Shown here: positions 1 to 6,280 of the stretch, piece after piece | Numbering within the stretch: the stretch's first letter is position 1 | How the letters are laid out: every line of letters starts with the position of its first letter | Assembly (NCBI GenBank): GCA_028288395.1 | Contig: JAQBNV010000197.1 | Location: forward strand, 1-13,876 | Direction of reading: 5' to 3' | Length of the DNA: 13,876 nt | From: Adhaeribacter sp. | GTDB lineage: Bacteria > Bacteroidota > Bacteroidia > Cytophagales > Hymenobacteraceae | Notes under the pieces: generated by a model | Databases searched by the model: none | The model's input: only the letters and a program-made list of their open reading frames with translations | What the model was told of the DNA's origin: nothing | Program-made: the position numbers and the translations under genes

Positions 1-547
1 TTTCGCCAATGACGTTTTCTTCAGATACAAAGTCCTTTAGTTGCGGAAGGTCTTTCAGGTGGTTTATGCCAAAGTAGTCCATAAACTTTTGTGTGGTGCC
101 ATAAATAATAGGGCGGCCAATGGTATCGCCCTTACCTTTTATCTGGATAAGCTCTTTTTCCAGTAATTTATGGATAGCATAGTCGCAGCTAACGCCCCGG
201 ATTTGCTCGATCCCCGATTTGGAAATAGGCTGCTTATAAGCAATAATGGCCAAGGTTTCGAGCGATGAGGTCGAAAGCCGGCGCTTTGATTTTTGCTTTA
301 AAAAAAGGCCTACTGCATCCTGGTAATCTGGCTTGGTCAGGAACTGGTAGCCCCCGCCAATGGCATAAATCTGGAAAGCAAATTCGGCGGTGGCTAAGCG
401 CTCGTTTATTTCTTCAATGCCTTCCAGCACATCGCTGATACTTATTTCGCGCTGCATTACCTCCGATAAACATTTCTGTAAATCTTCGATAGCCACCGGC
501 GCCTGGGCACAAAATATGAGTGCCTGTATATTAAGTAAAATATCCAA
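1..547 (-). CDS. scpB: Segregation and condensation protein B (3' end cut by window edge)
   Basis: ScpB is the winged-helix (kite) subunit of the SMC-ScpA-ScpB condensin that compacts and segregates the chromosome; it binds ScpA in the cytoplasm. The 182 visible codons show the family's N-terminal helix (DILLNIQALIF), a first winged helix over about residues 1-75, and a second with SSLETLAIIAYKQPISK near 94-110, EQIRGV near 114-119, and GRPIIYGTT near 144-152. I place the start at a TTG (547-545) because it aligns with the usual N-terminus; no ATG lies between the upstream in-frame stop and this point. It begins 5 bases after the stop of the dksA-like gene, so the two are probably co-transcribed and translationally coupled. 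The reading frame is still open at base 1, so only the variable C-terminal tail is missing. Family assignment is secure; the TTG start is inferred. Confidence 0.93.
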   Translation of the reverse strand, partial: MDILLNIQALIFCAQAPVAIEDLQKCLSEVMQREISISDVLEGIEEINERLATAEFAFQIYAIGGGYQFLTKPDYQDAVGLFLKQKSKRRLSTSSLETLAIIAYKQPISKSGIEQIRGVSCDYAIHKLLEKELIQIKGKGDTIGRPIIYGTTQKFMDYFGINHLKDLPQLKDFVSEENVIGE

Positions 548-552
548 AAAAC

Positions 553-936
553 TTAATCGCGGCGTTGTAACTTGGCTTCAATAGAATGCTGGGTATGCGG
601 TACGGCCCGTAACCGTTCTTTCGGAATAAGTTTACCTGTGGCAATACAAATTCCATAACTACCATTTCGGATCCGGATAAGCGCATTTTCTAACTGCTGA
701 ATAAATTTCAGCTGGCGGGAAGCTAACTGATTCAGGCTTTCCTTCTCGGCGGTATCTGCGCCATCTTCCAATACTTTAGCAGAAGAAGCCGTATTATCGG
801 TGCCGGAATCGTTGCGACGGCTCAGCGTCTCTTTGATAAAAGCTACTTCTTTTTTCGCGTTGTTAAGCTTCTCCTGGATAATCTCCTGAAATTCCATCAG
901 CTCTTCGCGGGAATAACGCATTGGTTCTTGACTCAT
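553..936 (-). CDS. DksA/TraR-family transcription regulator without a complete zinc finger
   Basis: DksA/TraR proteins enter the RNA polymerase secondary channel and, with ppGpp, tune initiation at stable-RNA and amino-acid promoters. The 127-residue product has a long charged coiled coil (about residues 9-90) whose tip carries DGADTA (58-63), matching the DxxDxA tip motif of E. coli DksA. The C-terminal globular part (YGICIATGKLIPKERLRAVP) has the family's GKLIPKERL signature but only one cysteine (C97) of the usual four: the first CxxC is CIAT and the second is replaced by residues around HTQHS. Loss of zinc ligands is common in Bacteroidota homologues, so this is probably a genuine functional variant. 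It is the first gene of a two-gene unit with scpB. A weak promoter match and a foldable leader lie upstream. The exact biological role (true DksA or paralogue) cannot be decided from sequence alone. Confidence 0.92.
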   Translation of the reverse strand: MSQEPMRYSREELMEFQEIIQEKLNNAKKEVAFIKETLSRRNDSGTDNTASSAKVLEDGADTAEKESLNQLASRQLKFIQQLENALIRIRNGSYGICIATGKLIPKERLRAVPHTQHSIEAKLQRRD

Positions 937-1022
937 GACAGTAAAGTTTGTGTATAAATTATAACTTTTGAAGTTGTAAGTCTGGTAACACCAGATATTT
1001 CATTTAAGTTTAATATGCATAC

Positions 1023-1076
1023 AGCATAACCTGCAGCCATTTGCCTCATTCTTTTCCGTCAGGAAAAGGTTATGCT
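1023..1076 (-). promoter_or_regulatory. Nested inverted repeat in the probable dksA leader
   Basis: AGCATAAC (1023-1030) pairs perfectly with GTTATGCT (1069-1076). Inside it, CTTTTCC (1051-1057) pairs with GGAAAAG (1062-1068) around a four-base loop, leaving about 20 unpaired bases on one side. The two stems abut at 1068/1069. No T-run follows on either strand, so a terminator is unlikely. If the minus-strand -7 box at 1087-1094 is used, this structure would sit at the very 5' end of the dksA-scpB mRNA. A regulatory or stabilising role is inference. Confidence 0.4.
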
Positions 1077-1086
1077 AAATTATCTG

Positions 1087-1094
1087 CAAAATTA
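1087..1094 (-). promoter_or_regulatory. Possible -7 promoter element for dksA-scpB
   Basis: On the minus strand these bases read TAATTTTG, a full match to the Bacteroidota primary sigma -7 consensus TAnnTTTG. The -33 position is poor: a TTA 18 bases upstream instead of TTG. Use of this box would give a leader of roughly 145 bases before the ATG at 936. Confidence 0.3.
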
Positions 1095-1238
1095 ATACAA
1101 ATTCCACAATATTAACACGCCTTCTCTTCTTTATTCTTGCGGCTTTTTCTGGCCCAATATGTGCTCAGTAATTTCGCATAATACTACCATATTTACGTAC
1201 TTTTTAAGTTATTTGTACTACTTGTAATTTATTCCCCA

Positions 1239-2156
1239 ATGAAAAGCATTTTTTACTTTTGCCAGTTTGGTTTTCTATTATCTCTGGCCCTGGCAACGGG
1301 ATGTTCTCCTTCCCGTACTATAATTGCCTCGGGCAAAGTAACCCCGCAAGGAAAATTTAAAGTCGGCTACAATTCGGCTTTCAATGTGGCTACCGCTCCG
1401 CTGGCCGAAATAGATGATGTAACCAGAGCGGCGGTAAATGCGGTTAAAAACCGGGACTCTATTTATTTTGAAGATATATCGGCTTTAAGCCAGGGTTTAC
1501 TGGCTTACTCACTGGACCCGGTGGGCACCTCTTCGGAATTTTACCTGCGGTATGGCCTGGCGCCCCGGGTTGATGTAGGCTACAAGCTTGCTTCCGGCTC
1601 GCATGTGTTCGATGTCATGTACCAGTTTTTGGGTTCTACGGGCACTCCGGCTAATCCTGGTCCGGCCGGGCTTTACGGCAGCATTGGCCTCCAATATTCC
1701 GGCCAGAATGCCAACCTGCCTTCTAAGTTAGGGCTAAGCGCTTTGAGCTCGCTTCTAAATTACGAGTTGTCGCGCAAAGACATTTTAATTCCATTGGTTT
1801 TCAGCCACTCTTTTGGGCCGGAAGAAGAAATGGGGAATATTTCCTGGGGGTTGGTTTACGGCCATAGTTTTATAAAATACGGTTTTTCACCTACCAAATT
1901 ATTTGTAAAGCATGCGGGCAATGTGGTAGAAAAATTAAATCCTTTTGTAAATAAAGAAAATTATTCTTCATTTGGCGGCTTTCTAAACGCCAAGCTGGGG
2001 TATAAATACGCGTATGTGGTGCCAGCTGTAAGTATTTATTATCAGAACTACGGCGAATATAACTTCTTCGGCCTCCAGACCAAAATTTATAAAGGCGTCA
2101 CCATCGTTCCTTCTCTGGGTTTACAATTTAATTTAGGATACGATAAGCGGCGATAA
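1239..2156 (+). CDS. Putative lipoprotein, outer-membrane-barrel-like, function unknown
   Basis: I do not recognise a named family. The 305-residue product starts with a type II signal peptide: basic start MKS, hydrophobic stretch to about residue 18, then LATGC with the lipidated cysteine at C22, so it should be envelope-anchored. The mature part is rich in Gly, Ser, Tyr and Phe with many alternating hydrophobic segments, for example FYLRYGLAPRVDVGYKLASG and the C-terminal SIYYQNYG...FFGLQTKIYKG...PSLGLQFNLGY. This resembles outer-membrane beta-barrel or beta-sandwich proteins found widely in Bacteroidota, and the last strand ends in aromatic/hydrophobic residues before a basic tail (DKRR). 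It is monocistronic: divergent from dksA upstream and closed by a strong terminator 31 bases downstream. Lipoprotein status is well supported; barrel architecture is inference from residue pattern. Confidence 0.75.
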   Translation: MKSIFYFCQFGFLLSLALATGCSPSRTIIASGKVTPQGKFKVGYNSAFNVATAPLAEIDDVTRAAVNAVKNRDSIYFEDISALSQGLLAYSLDPVGTSSEFYLRYGLAPRVDVGYKLASGSHVFDVMYQFLGSTGTPANPGPAGLYGSIGLQYSGQNANLPSKLGLSALSSLLNYELSRKDILIPLVFSHSFGPEEEMGNISWGLVYGHSFIKYGFSPTKLFVKHAGNVVEKLNPFVNKENYSSFGGFLNAKLGYKYAYVVPAVSIYYQNYGEYNFFGLQTKIYKGVTIVPSLGLQFNLGYDKRR

Positions 2157-2187
2157 TATTCTCCCGCGTATTATTTTTTGCCCAGTG

Positions 2188-2222
2188 GCCCCTTAAAACT
2201 TAACTGTTTTAAGGGGCTTTTT
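2188..2222 (+). terminator. Rho-independent terminator of the lipoprotein gene
   Basis: A perfect 12-bp stem, GCCCCTTAAAAC (2188-2199) with GTTTTAAGGGGC (2206-2217), encloses a six-base loop and is followed directly by TTTTT. It lies 31 bases after the stop codon at 2156. Confidence 0.92.
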
Positions 2223-2467
2223 CATGTCATTTCCCCAGGTTTTCCGGCTAAGACGGCCATTCTCCTACGGGCTTTTAACCTTTCGTTTTAGTCACTCATC
2301 CCTTCGATTTAGCCCTTCAGGCATAATTATTATTTTATTTTTTAAGCTCTTAACATTTTTGTAACGCAACTACCTGACAGACAAGAGCGGTTTCGTAAAA
2401 GAAGGGCCCTTCCAAAAACCAACTTCCTGACCAGCAGAAGCACTTTAATCAGAATTTAACATTAAGC

Positions 2468-2541
2468 TTTAACCTTTTTTAGAATTCATTTTTAACCAAA
2501 CACTTTTAAACTTAACCATTTTTAACCTAACCTTTTAAAAC
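2468..2541 (+). repeat. Short degenerate TTAACC repeats in the TM2 gene leader
   Basis: TTTAACC occurs at 2468-2474, 2491-2497 and 2521-2527, with CTTAACC at 2511-2517 and CTAACC at 2527-2532, interleaved with TTTTAAAC (2504-2511) and TTTTAAAACC (2533-2542). The whole stretch is very poor in G. It ends 10 bases before the ATG at 2551. It may be a low-structure translation enhancer, normal for Bacteroidota leaders, or a protein-binding array. Confidence 0.5.
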
Positions 2542-2550
2542 CTAAAAACT

Positions 2551-3171
2551 ATGAAAACCCAAATTTCTACCCTCGTTATTGCCATTACTTTATTGCTATC
2601 TTCGTGTGCCAAAGAAACTTTTTATTTTACCAATACTGGCACCAGCTACGGCTCTAAAAAAGCACAACCACAAGCCCCGGCTGCCGTTACAGCCGAACAG
2701 GACACCAGCATTTTAGCAGTGGCCGAAACGGTTGCCACGCCTGAAAACCTAACGGCCAGTACCACTAAAACAGCAGCTTTAACTAAAAAGGATTTTACCA
2801 AAGTAAAACCCCTTTACCACCAATTGGTAGCGGCCCCGGCAAAAGCCGAAAAAGTTTCTAAAGTAGCCCAGGCAAAAGCAGCTGTTAAGGTTAATAAGCA
2901 AATAAAAGCGGTTGTTAAAGAAGCGCAGAAAAATACCCTGCCCGACGCTACCGCCGAAGGGGAAGGCAAAAGCCAGATTGTTGCGGCTGTTCTGGCTTTT
3001 ATAGTAGGTGTTTTAGGTATCCATCGTTTTTATTTAGGTTACACAGGCATCGGTATTGCGCAGCTATTAACTGGAGGTGGCTGTCTCGTCTGGTCGCTGA
3101 TTGACTTAATTAGAATTATAATGGGTGATTTAAAACCAAAAGACGGCAGTGACTACACCACCAAGTTTTAA
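2551..3171 (+). CDS. TM2-domain-containing lipoprotein
   Basis: The 206-residue protein has three parts. Residues 1-19 form a lipoprotein signal peptide ending LLSSC (C19). Residues 20-140 are a low-complexity Ala/Lys/Thr/Gln-rich linker with coiled-coil-like Lys/Ala runs near 97-126. Residues 141-195 are a TM2 domain (PF05154 type): helix one AAVLAFIVGVLGIHRFYLG with the typical G-HRFYLG turn, then IGIAQLLTGGGCLVWSLIDLIRI as helix two with the D-x-hydrophobic end. The TM2 domain inserts two helices in a membrane with a short connecting turn; its biochemical role in bacteria is not established. Combining a lipid anchor with two inner-membrane helices implies both ends are held at a membrane and the linker spans periplasm. 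The downstream DUF2752 gene starts 5 bases after its stop, so the two are one coupled unit. Start ATG is preceded by an A-rich stretch. Confidence 0.88.
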   Translation: MKTQISTLVIAITLLLSSCAKETFYFTNTGTSYGSKKAQPQAPAAVTAEQDTSILAVAETVATPENLTASTTKTAALTKKDFTKVKPLYHQLVAAPAKAEKVSKVAQAKAAVKVNKQIKAVVKEAQKNTLPDATAEGEGKSQIVAAVLAFIVGVLGIHRFYLGYTGIGIAQLLTGGGCLVWSLIDLIRIIMGDLKPKDGSDYTTKF

Positions 3172-3176
3172 TTAAA

Positions 3177-3512
3177 TTGAAAAGAGAAAACTATTATTAT
3201 CTGGCAGCTAAAATTAGCGGGTACTGGTTGGTACCGCTAATTTTACTCCTTTTGCCGGCCGATTTCTTTGACCAGGGACCATCGCTGTGTTTGAGCAAAC
3301 TGCTGGCCGGGGTGGAGTGTTTGGGCTGTGGTACAACCCGGGCCATCATGCACCTCATTCATCTGGACTTTACGGACGCTTATCATTTTAATAAATTCGC
3401 TTTTATTTCATTCCCGGCTTTAAGTTTTCTGTGGCTCCAAGGTTTCCGCAAAGACTTTAAGCATTTCAGGATGTATCGTCAATTAAAAACCCAACTGCCG
3501 AAGCCTGAATAA
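3177..3512 (+). CDS. DUF2752 family small membrane protein
   Basis: The 111-residue product matches DUF2752, a family of small membrane proteins of unknown function whose hallmark is a Cys-x-Gly-Cys-Gly-x-x-Arg segment. Here it is CLGCGTTRA (C48, C51, R55), followed by a helix and the family's D-hydrophobic-x-A segment (DFTDAYHFN, 64-72). Two hydrophobic segments are visible, about 16-30 and 74-88, with a basic C-terminus. I use the TTG at 3177 as start because it gives the complete first membrane segment and lies only 5 bases after the TM2 gene stop; the next Met (residue 58) would delete the signature motif. TM2 and DUF2752 genes are often neighbours in Bacteroidota, which suggests a shared membrane function; this is inference. 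A bidirectional terminator follows. Confidence 0.85.
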   Translation: MKRENYYYLAAKISGYWLVPLILLLLPADFFDQGPSLCLSKLLAGVECLGCGTTRAIMHLIHLDFTDAYHFNKFAFISFPALSFLWLQGFRKDFKHFRMYRQLKTQLPKPE

Positions 3513-3525
3513 TACTTTTTTATTT

Positions 3526-3572
3526 AAAGAGGGAGCCCTGAGCAATTAATATTGATCAGGGCTCACTCTTTT
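3526..3572. terminator. Bidirectional terminator between DUF2752 and ribH genes
   Basis: GAGCCCTGA (3533-3541) pairs perfectly with TCAGGGCTC (3556-3564). The stem extends inward as CAAT/ATTG around loop TAAT after one mismatch, and outward as AAAGAG (3526-3531)/CTCTTT (3566-3571) after one mismatch. A and T runs flank both sides, so it can serve both converging transcripts. Confidence 0.88.
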
Positions 3573-3592
3573 AAATCAGGTACAATCAATTT

Positions 3593-4081
3593 TTACTCCC
3601 AGTGCTGGATGCCTAGCATCTGGATGGCGGCCACGGCTCCTTCTACCCCTTTGTTGCCGTGCTTGCCGCCGGCCCGATCCCAGGCCTGCTGCTCGTCGTT
3701 GGTGGTTACCAGGCCAAATATTACCGGTTTGTTAAACTTAAGGCTTACCTGCGTAATACCTTGCGCCACCGCCTGGCAAATATAATCATCGTGTTTCGTT
3801 TCGCCTTTTATTACTACGCCTAAGCAAATAACCGCATCTATATCGTTGCTCTGAGCCAAAAATTGGGCCCCCAAGGTTAGTTCAAAAGACCCCGGCACGG
3901 TTATGCGTTGAATATTTTCGGGTTTGGCGCCGTGCTTCAATAGCGTATCGTAAGCGCCTTGGCAAAGCGCATCGGTAATAGCTTTGTTCCATTCGGCTAC
4001 TACGAGGCCAAAACGTTTGCCATCAATTGAAATTAAATTATCAGAATTATACTCGCTCAGGTTTTTTAATGCGGTTGCCAT
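3593..4081 (-). CDS. ribH: 6,7-dimethyl-8-ribityllumazine synthase
   Basis: RibH condenses 5-amino-6-ribitylamino-uracil with 3,4-dihydroxy-2-butanone 4-phosphate to give the lumazine precursor of riboflavin. The 162-residue protein shows all family landmarks: AEWN (29-32) for the aromatic that stacks on the pyrimidine, VPGSFE (62-67), GVVIKGETKHDDYI (88-101) with the catalytic His at H97, TTNDEQQAWDRAG (126-138) with the phosphate-side Arg R136, and the C-terminal helix after KGVEGA. The open frame extends upstream to 4144, but the start at 4081 fits the family length and the common N-terminus MAT-LKNLS, and it has an A-rich leader (AACTTAAAAGAA). It follows the TPR gene on the same strand but is separated from it by a strong terminator, so it probably has its own promoter within 4082-4191. 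Confidence 0.96.
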   Translation of the reverse strand: MATALKNLSEYNSDNLISIDGKRFGLVVAEWNKAITDALCQGAYDTLLKHGAKPENIQRITVPGSFELTLGAQFLAQSNDIDAVICLGVVIKGETKHDDYICQAVAQGITQVSLKFNKPVIFGLVTTNDEQQAWDRAGGKHGNKGVEGAVAAIQMLGIQHWE

Positions 4082-4191
4082 TTCTTTTAAGTTTTTGCTA
4101 CTAGCCAGGTTTCTAAAAGCCAGGCTACTTAATACTGCCGGCAATTTAATAATTATTAGTCCGGGAACGATGATGTATCGGGCAAGGCTTC

Positions 4192-4251
4192 AAATAAAAA
4201 AGAGCGGAGCGGCTATCTTACCTTAGACAGTCGCTCCGCTCTTTTTTATTT
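4192..4251 (-). terminator. Very long hairpin terminator downstream of the TPR gene
   Basis: Bases 4192-4210 and 4233-4251 are perfect inverted copies (19 bp; core AGAGCGGAGC/GCTCCGCTCT, outer A-run/T-run). The 22-base interior can also pair: GGCT (4211-4214) with AGTC (4229-4232) using one G-U, then TCT/AGA after one mismatch, leaving a six-base loop. It sits 8 bases beyond the stop of the TPR gene and has T-runs on both strands. Confidence 0.9.
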
Positions 4252-4259
4252 AATAATTT

Positions 4260-4967
4260 TTACTTACCCGCTAATAGCTCCGCGCGGGCTTTGTATTTTT
4301 TAGCATCGTTTACCTCAGTGGTATTCGGATAGCTTTTAATAATTTTATCGTAAGCCTCGGCAGCGGCTGTAAAATTATTGTTTTCTTCGTAAGCCATACC
4401 GGCTTTAAGCAAATACTGCGGCGAGAAGAATTCGTTGGCTTTGTAGTTGGCCGCTTTCATATATAATTCGGCTGCTTCTGCTTTTTTACCTAATTCCAGG
4501 TTGGCATCGCCCTGTAAAGCAAGCGCGCGGCCTTGTAAAATAAGGTCGTCCGATTTATAATCTTCTAAATATTTAAGTGCATCCTGGTATTTACCTTGCT
4601 TTAGATAAGAGACACCGGCATAAAATTTAGCCAGGTTACCAGCTTTGGTACTACCATAATCTTCCGCAATGGTAACGAAGCCATCATGCTGCCCATCGCC
4701 TTTTAAAGCTACCGTTAAAGAGTCGGTTTCGAAATAATGAACTGCCTGGAACATAGCCGCCTGGGCTTCTTCGTTTTTGCTGCTGCGGAAGTTATAAAAC
4801 AAAAGCCCGCCCACAATCGCTGCGGCAATAACGGCAAACAAACCAAGCAGCACATTTCTATTCTTCTTCACGAAATCTTCCGACCCGTGGGTAATGCGAT
4901 CGGCCAGCACATCCGGATTTTCCAGAATATTTAAATCGCTTTCTTTTTTAAGGGTATTCTTTGCCAT
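4260..4967 (-). CDS. Membrane-anchored tetratricopeptide-repeat protein (YfgM-like architecture)
   Basis: The 235-residue protein has a cytoplasmic N-terminus (1-37, acidic and lysine-rich), a single transmembrane helix (about 39-59, LLGLFAVIAAAIVGGLLFYNF), then a periplasmic helical domain with TPR-like units. Recognisable repeats are NLAKFYAGVSYLKQGKYQDALKYL in two parts (111-134), GRALALQGDANLELGKKAEAAELY (146-169) and AGMAYEENNNFTAAAEAYDKII (189-210), with SYPNT after the last. This order is that of YfgM-type ancillary proteins, and similar TPR genes lie next to ribH and recF in many Bacteroidota. A chaperone-adaptor or complex-assembly role is inference. It is followed by a strong terminator before ribH. 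The start ATG at 4967 gives the conserved short cytoplasmic segment. Confidence 0.88.
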   Translation of the reverse strand: MAKNTLKKESDLNILENPDVLADRITHGSEDFVKKNRNVLLGLFAVIAAAIVGGLLFYNFRSSKNEEAQAAMFQAVHYFETDSLTVALKGDGQHDGFVTIAEDYGSTKAGNLAKFYAGVSYLKQGKYQDALKYLEDYKSDDLILQGRALALQGDANLELGKKAEAAELYMKAANYKANEFFSPQYLLKAGMAYEENNNFTAAAEAYDKIIKSYPNTTEVNDAKKYKARAELLAGK

Positions 4968-4982
4968 TACTTTTTATTGTTG

Positions 4983-5178
4983 ATTGTTGGTTGTTAATTG
5001 TTCTGGAGCAGCTGATTTTCAAATGCCATTAAAACGATCAAGGGCAACCGGTACTAATTTAGAATTAATAATTTAATAAATAATATGACTGTTTGCAAGT
5101 TAACAAGGAAAGATTATTTTTCATTCCGAGAGCGTTAATTACTTCAGAAACAATAATCAGCAAATAACAACCAACAAT
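4983..5178. repeat. 14-bp perfect inverted repeat bracketing the TPR/pdhA spacer
   Basis: ATTGTTGGTTGTTA at 4983-4996 is the exact inverse complement of TAACAACCAACAAT at 5165-5178. The left arm lies in a run of related ATTGTTG/TTGTTAATTGTT units (about 4976-5002). The enclosed 168 bases are AT-rich and have no ORF. This could be a degenerate miniature inverted-repeat element or a pair of dispersed intergenic repeats. Confidence 0.55.
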
Positions 5179-5184
5179 TAATAT

Positions 5185-6216
5185 TTAGTCTTCAATATAA
5201 GGGTAATCCTGCTGGGCGTAAACGTCTTTGTATAATTCGTCGGCCGTTGGGTAAGGTGATTTTTCGGCAAAATCTACCGATTCGGCCACCCGCTCTTTAA
5301 TCTGGCCATCTATTTTTTCCAGATCCTGCTCAGTCGCAAAGTTGTTTTCCAGAATGGTCTGGCGCACTACTTCAATCGGATCCTGGTTACGGTAGGTTTC
5401 CAACTCATCTTTCGTCCGGTATTTTGCCGGGTCCGACATGGAGTGGCCTTTGTAGCGGTAAGTTCTAAATTCCAGCAAGGTTGGACCTTCGCCGGCCCGG
5501 GCCCGCTCGGCCGCCCTGGCTACTGCCTCATGCACATCTTCGCACTTCATGGCGTTTACCGCCTCCGATGGCATTTCGTAAGAGCTGCCCAGTTTATATA
5601 ACTCGGTAACGTTAGAAGTCCGTTTAACGGAGGTCCCCATGGCGTAGCCGTTGTTTTCGATCACAAAAATAACCGGAAGTTTCCACAACATGGCCATGTT
5701 CAGCGCTTCGTGGAAAGCACCTTGCCGCACGGCGCCATCGCCCATGTAGCACATACACAAGTGGCCGGTTTTATTATATTTCTCGGCAAAGGCAATACCG
5801 GCACCCAACGGAATCTGTCCGCCCACAATACCATGACCACCCATAAAATTTACCGATTTATCGAAGATATGCATCGATCCACCTTTACCTTTGGAGCAGC
5901 CGGTAGATTTGGCAAATAACTCGGCCATTACGGCGTTAGGCGAAGTACCTAAAGCCAGAGGATGGGCGTGGTCGCGGTAAGCAGTAATCCATTTATCGTC
6001 TTTGGTAAGCGCGGTAACGGCACCGGCTACGCAAGCTTCCTGACCAATATATAAGTGGCAAAAGCCTTTAATTTTTTGTTGTCCGTATAACTGCCCGGCC
6101 TTTTCCTCAAACTTACGCATCAACTGCATCATCTCGTACCAACGCAGGTAAGTTTCCTTGGAGAATTTCAGGTCCGATTTTACCTTTGTTTCGGGCATTT
6201 GTTTCGTAATTGCCAT
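5185..6216 (-). CDS. pdhA: Pyruvate dehydrogenase E1 component, alpha subunit
   Basis: PdhA with PdhB forms the thiamine-diphosphate-dependent E1 that decarboxylates pyruvate and acetylates the E2 lipoyl group. The 343-residue product has the full E1-alpha pattern: HLYIGQEA (54-61), AYRDHAHPLA (79-88), KGKGGSMH (109-116), the ThDP motif GDG (159-161) with GDGAVRQGAFHEALN continuing to ENNGYAM (187-193), and the phosphorylation-loop region YRYKGHSMSDP (253-263). Length is typical for pdhA. The start ATG at 6216 is the only one giving the usual short N-terminal tail before FSKETYLRWY. The gene is divergent from recF with 64 bases between. No E1-beta or E2 gene is adjacent here; downstream is a 217-base spacer and then the TPR gene. 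A branched-chain 2-oxoacid E1 is less likely given close match to pyruvate-type motifs. Confidence 0.95.
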   Translation of the reverse strand: MAITKQMPETKVKSDLKFSKETYLRWYEMMQLMRKFEEKAGQLYGQQKIKGFCHLYIGQEACVAGAVTALTKDDKWITAYRDHAHPLALGTSPNAVMAELFAKSTGCSKGKGGSMHIFDKSVNFMGGHGIVGGQIPLGAGIAFAEKYNKTGHLCMCYMGDGAVRQGAFHEALNMAMLWKLPVIFVIENNGYAMGTSVKRTSNVTELYKLGSSYEMPSEAVNAMKCEDVHEAVARAAERARAGEGPTLLEFRTYRYKGHSMSDPAKYRTKDELETYRNQDPIEVVRQTILENNFATEQDLEKIDGQIKERVAESVDFAEKSPYPTADELYKDVYAQQDYPYIED

Positions 6217-6280
6217 AACTTATGTTCCCAATTCTGTTTAGAGTGCGAAATTAATTAAAAAATATCTATCAAAGAAATTA

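Larger units (their letters stand above)
937..1238. other. Divergent intergenic region between dksA-like gene and lipoprotein gene
   Basis: These 302 bases separate divergently transcribed genes and should contain promoters for both. I found no ORF with coding character. The visible content is a nested inverted repeat (1023-1076) and one match to the Bacteroidota -7 element on the minus strand (1087-1094), listed separately. On the plus strand I see no convincing TTG/TAnnTTTG pair ahead of the gene at 1239. Confidence 0.6.
2157..2550. other. Non-coding spacer between lipoprotein and TM2 genes
   Basis: Apart from the terminator at 2188-2222 and the AT-rich repeat-bearing leader from about 2465, I see no gene here. 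A 12-bp perfect palindrome GAAGGGCCCTTC lies at 2401-2412. The promoter of the TM2 gene must lie in this stretch, but I found no full TTG/TAnnTTTG pair. Confidence 0.6.

Noticed and set aside
2401..2412. 12-bp palindrome GAAGGGCCCTTC
   Set aside because: Isolated, not near a mapped start or terminator, and a single 12-mer palindrome is not strong evidence of a site.
3552..3785. Plus-strand open frame opposite the ribH 3' end
   Set aside because: It lies antisense to the well-conserved RibH coding sequence and its translation has no recognisable domain or leader.
4082..4144. N-terminal extension of the ribH frame (21 residues)
   Set aside because: The start at 4081 matches the family N-terminus and length and has an A-rich leader; the extension has no family counterpart.
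6270..6277. Near-match to a -7 box ahead of pdhA on the minus strand
   Set aside because: One mismatch in the core and no TTG at the proper distance; not enough to call a promoter.
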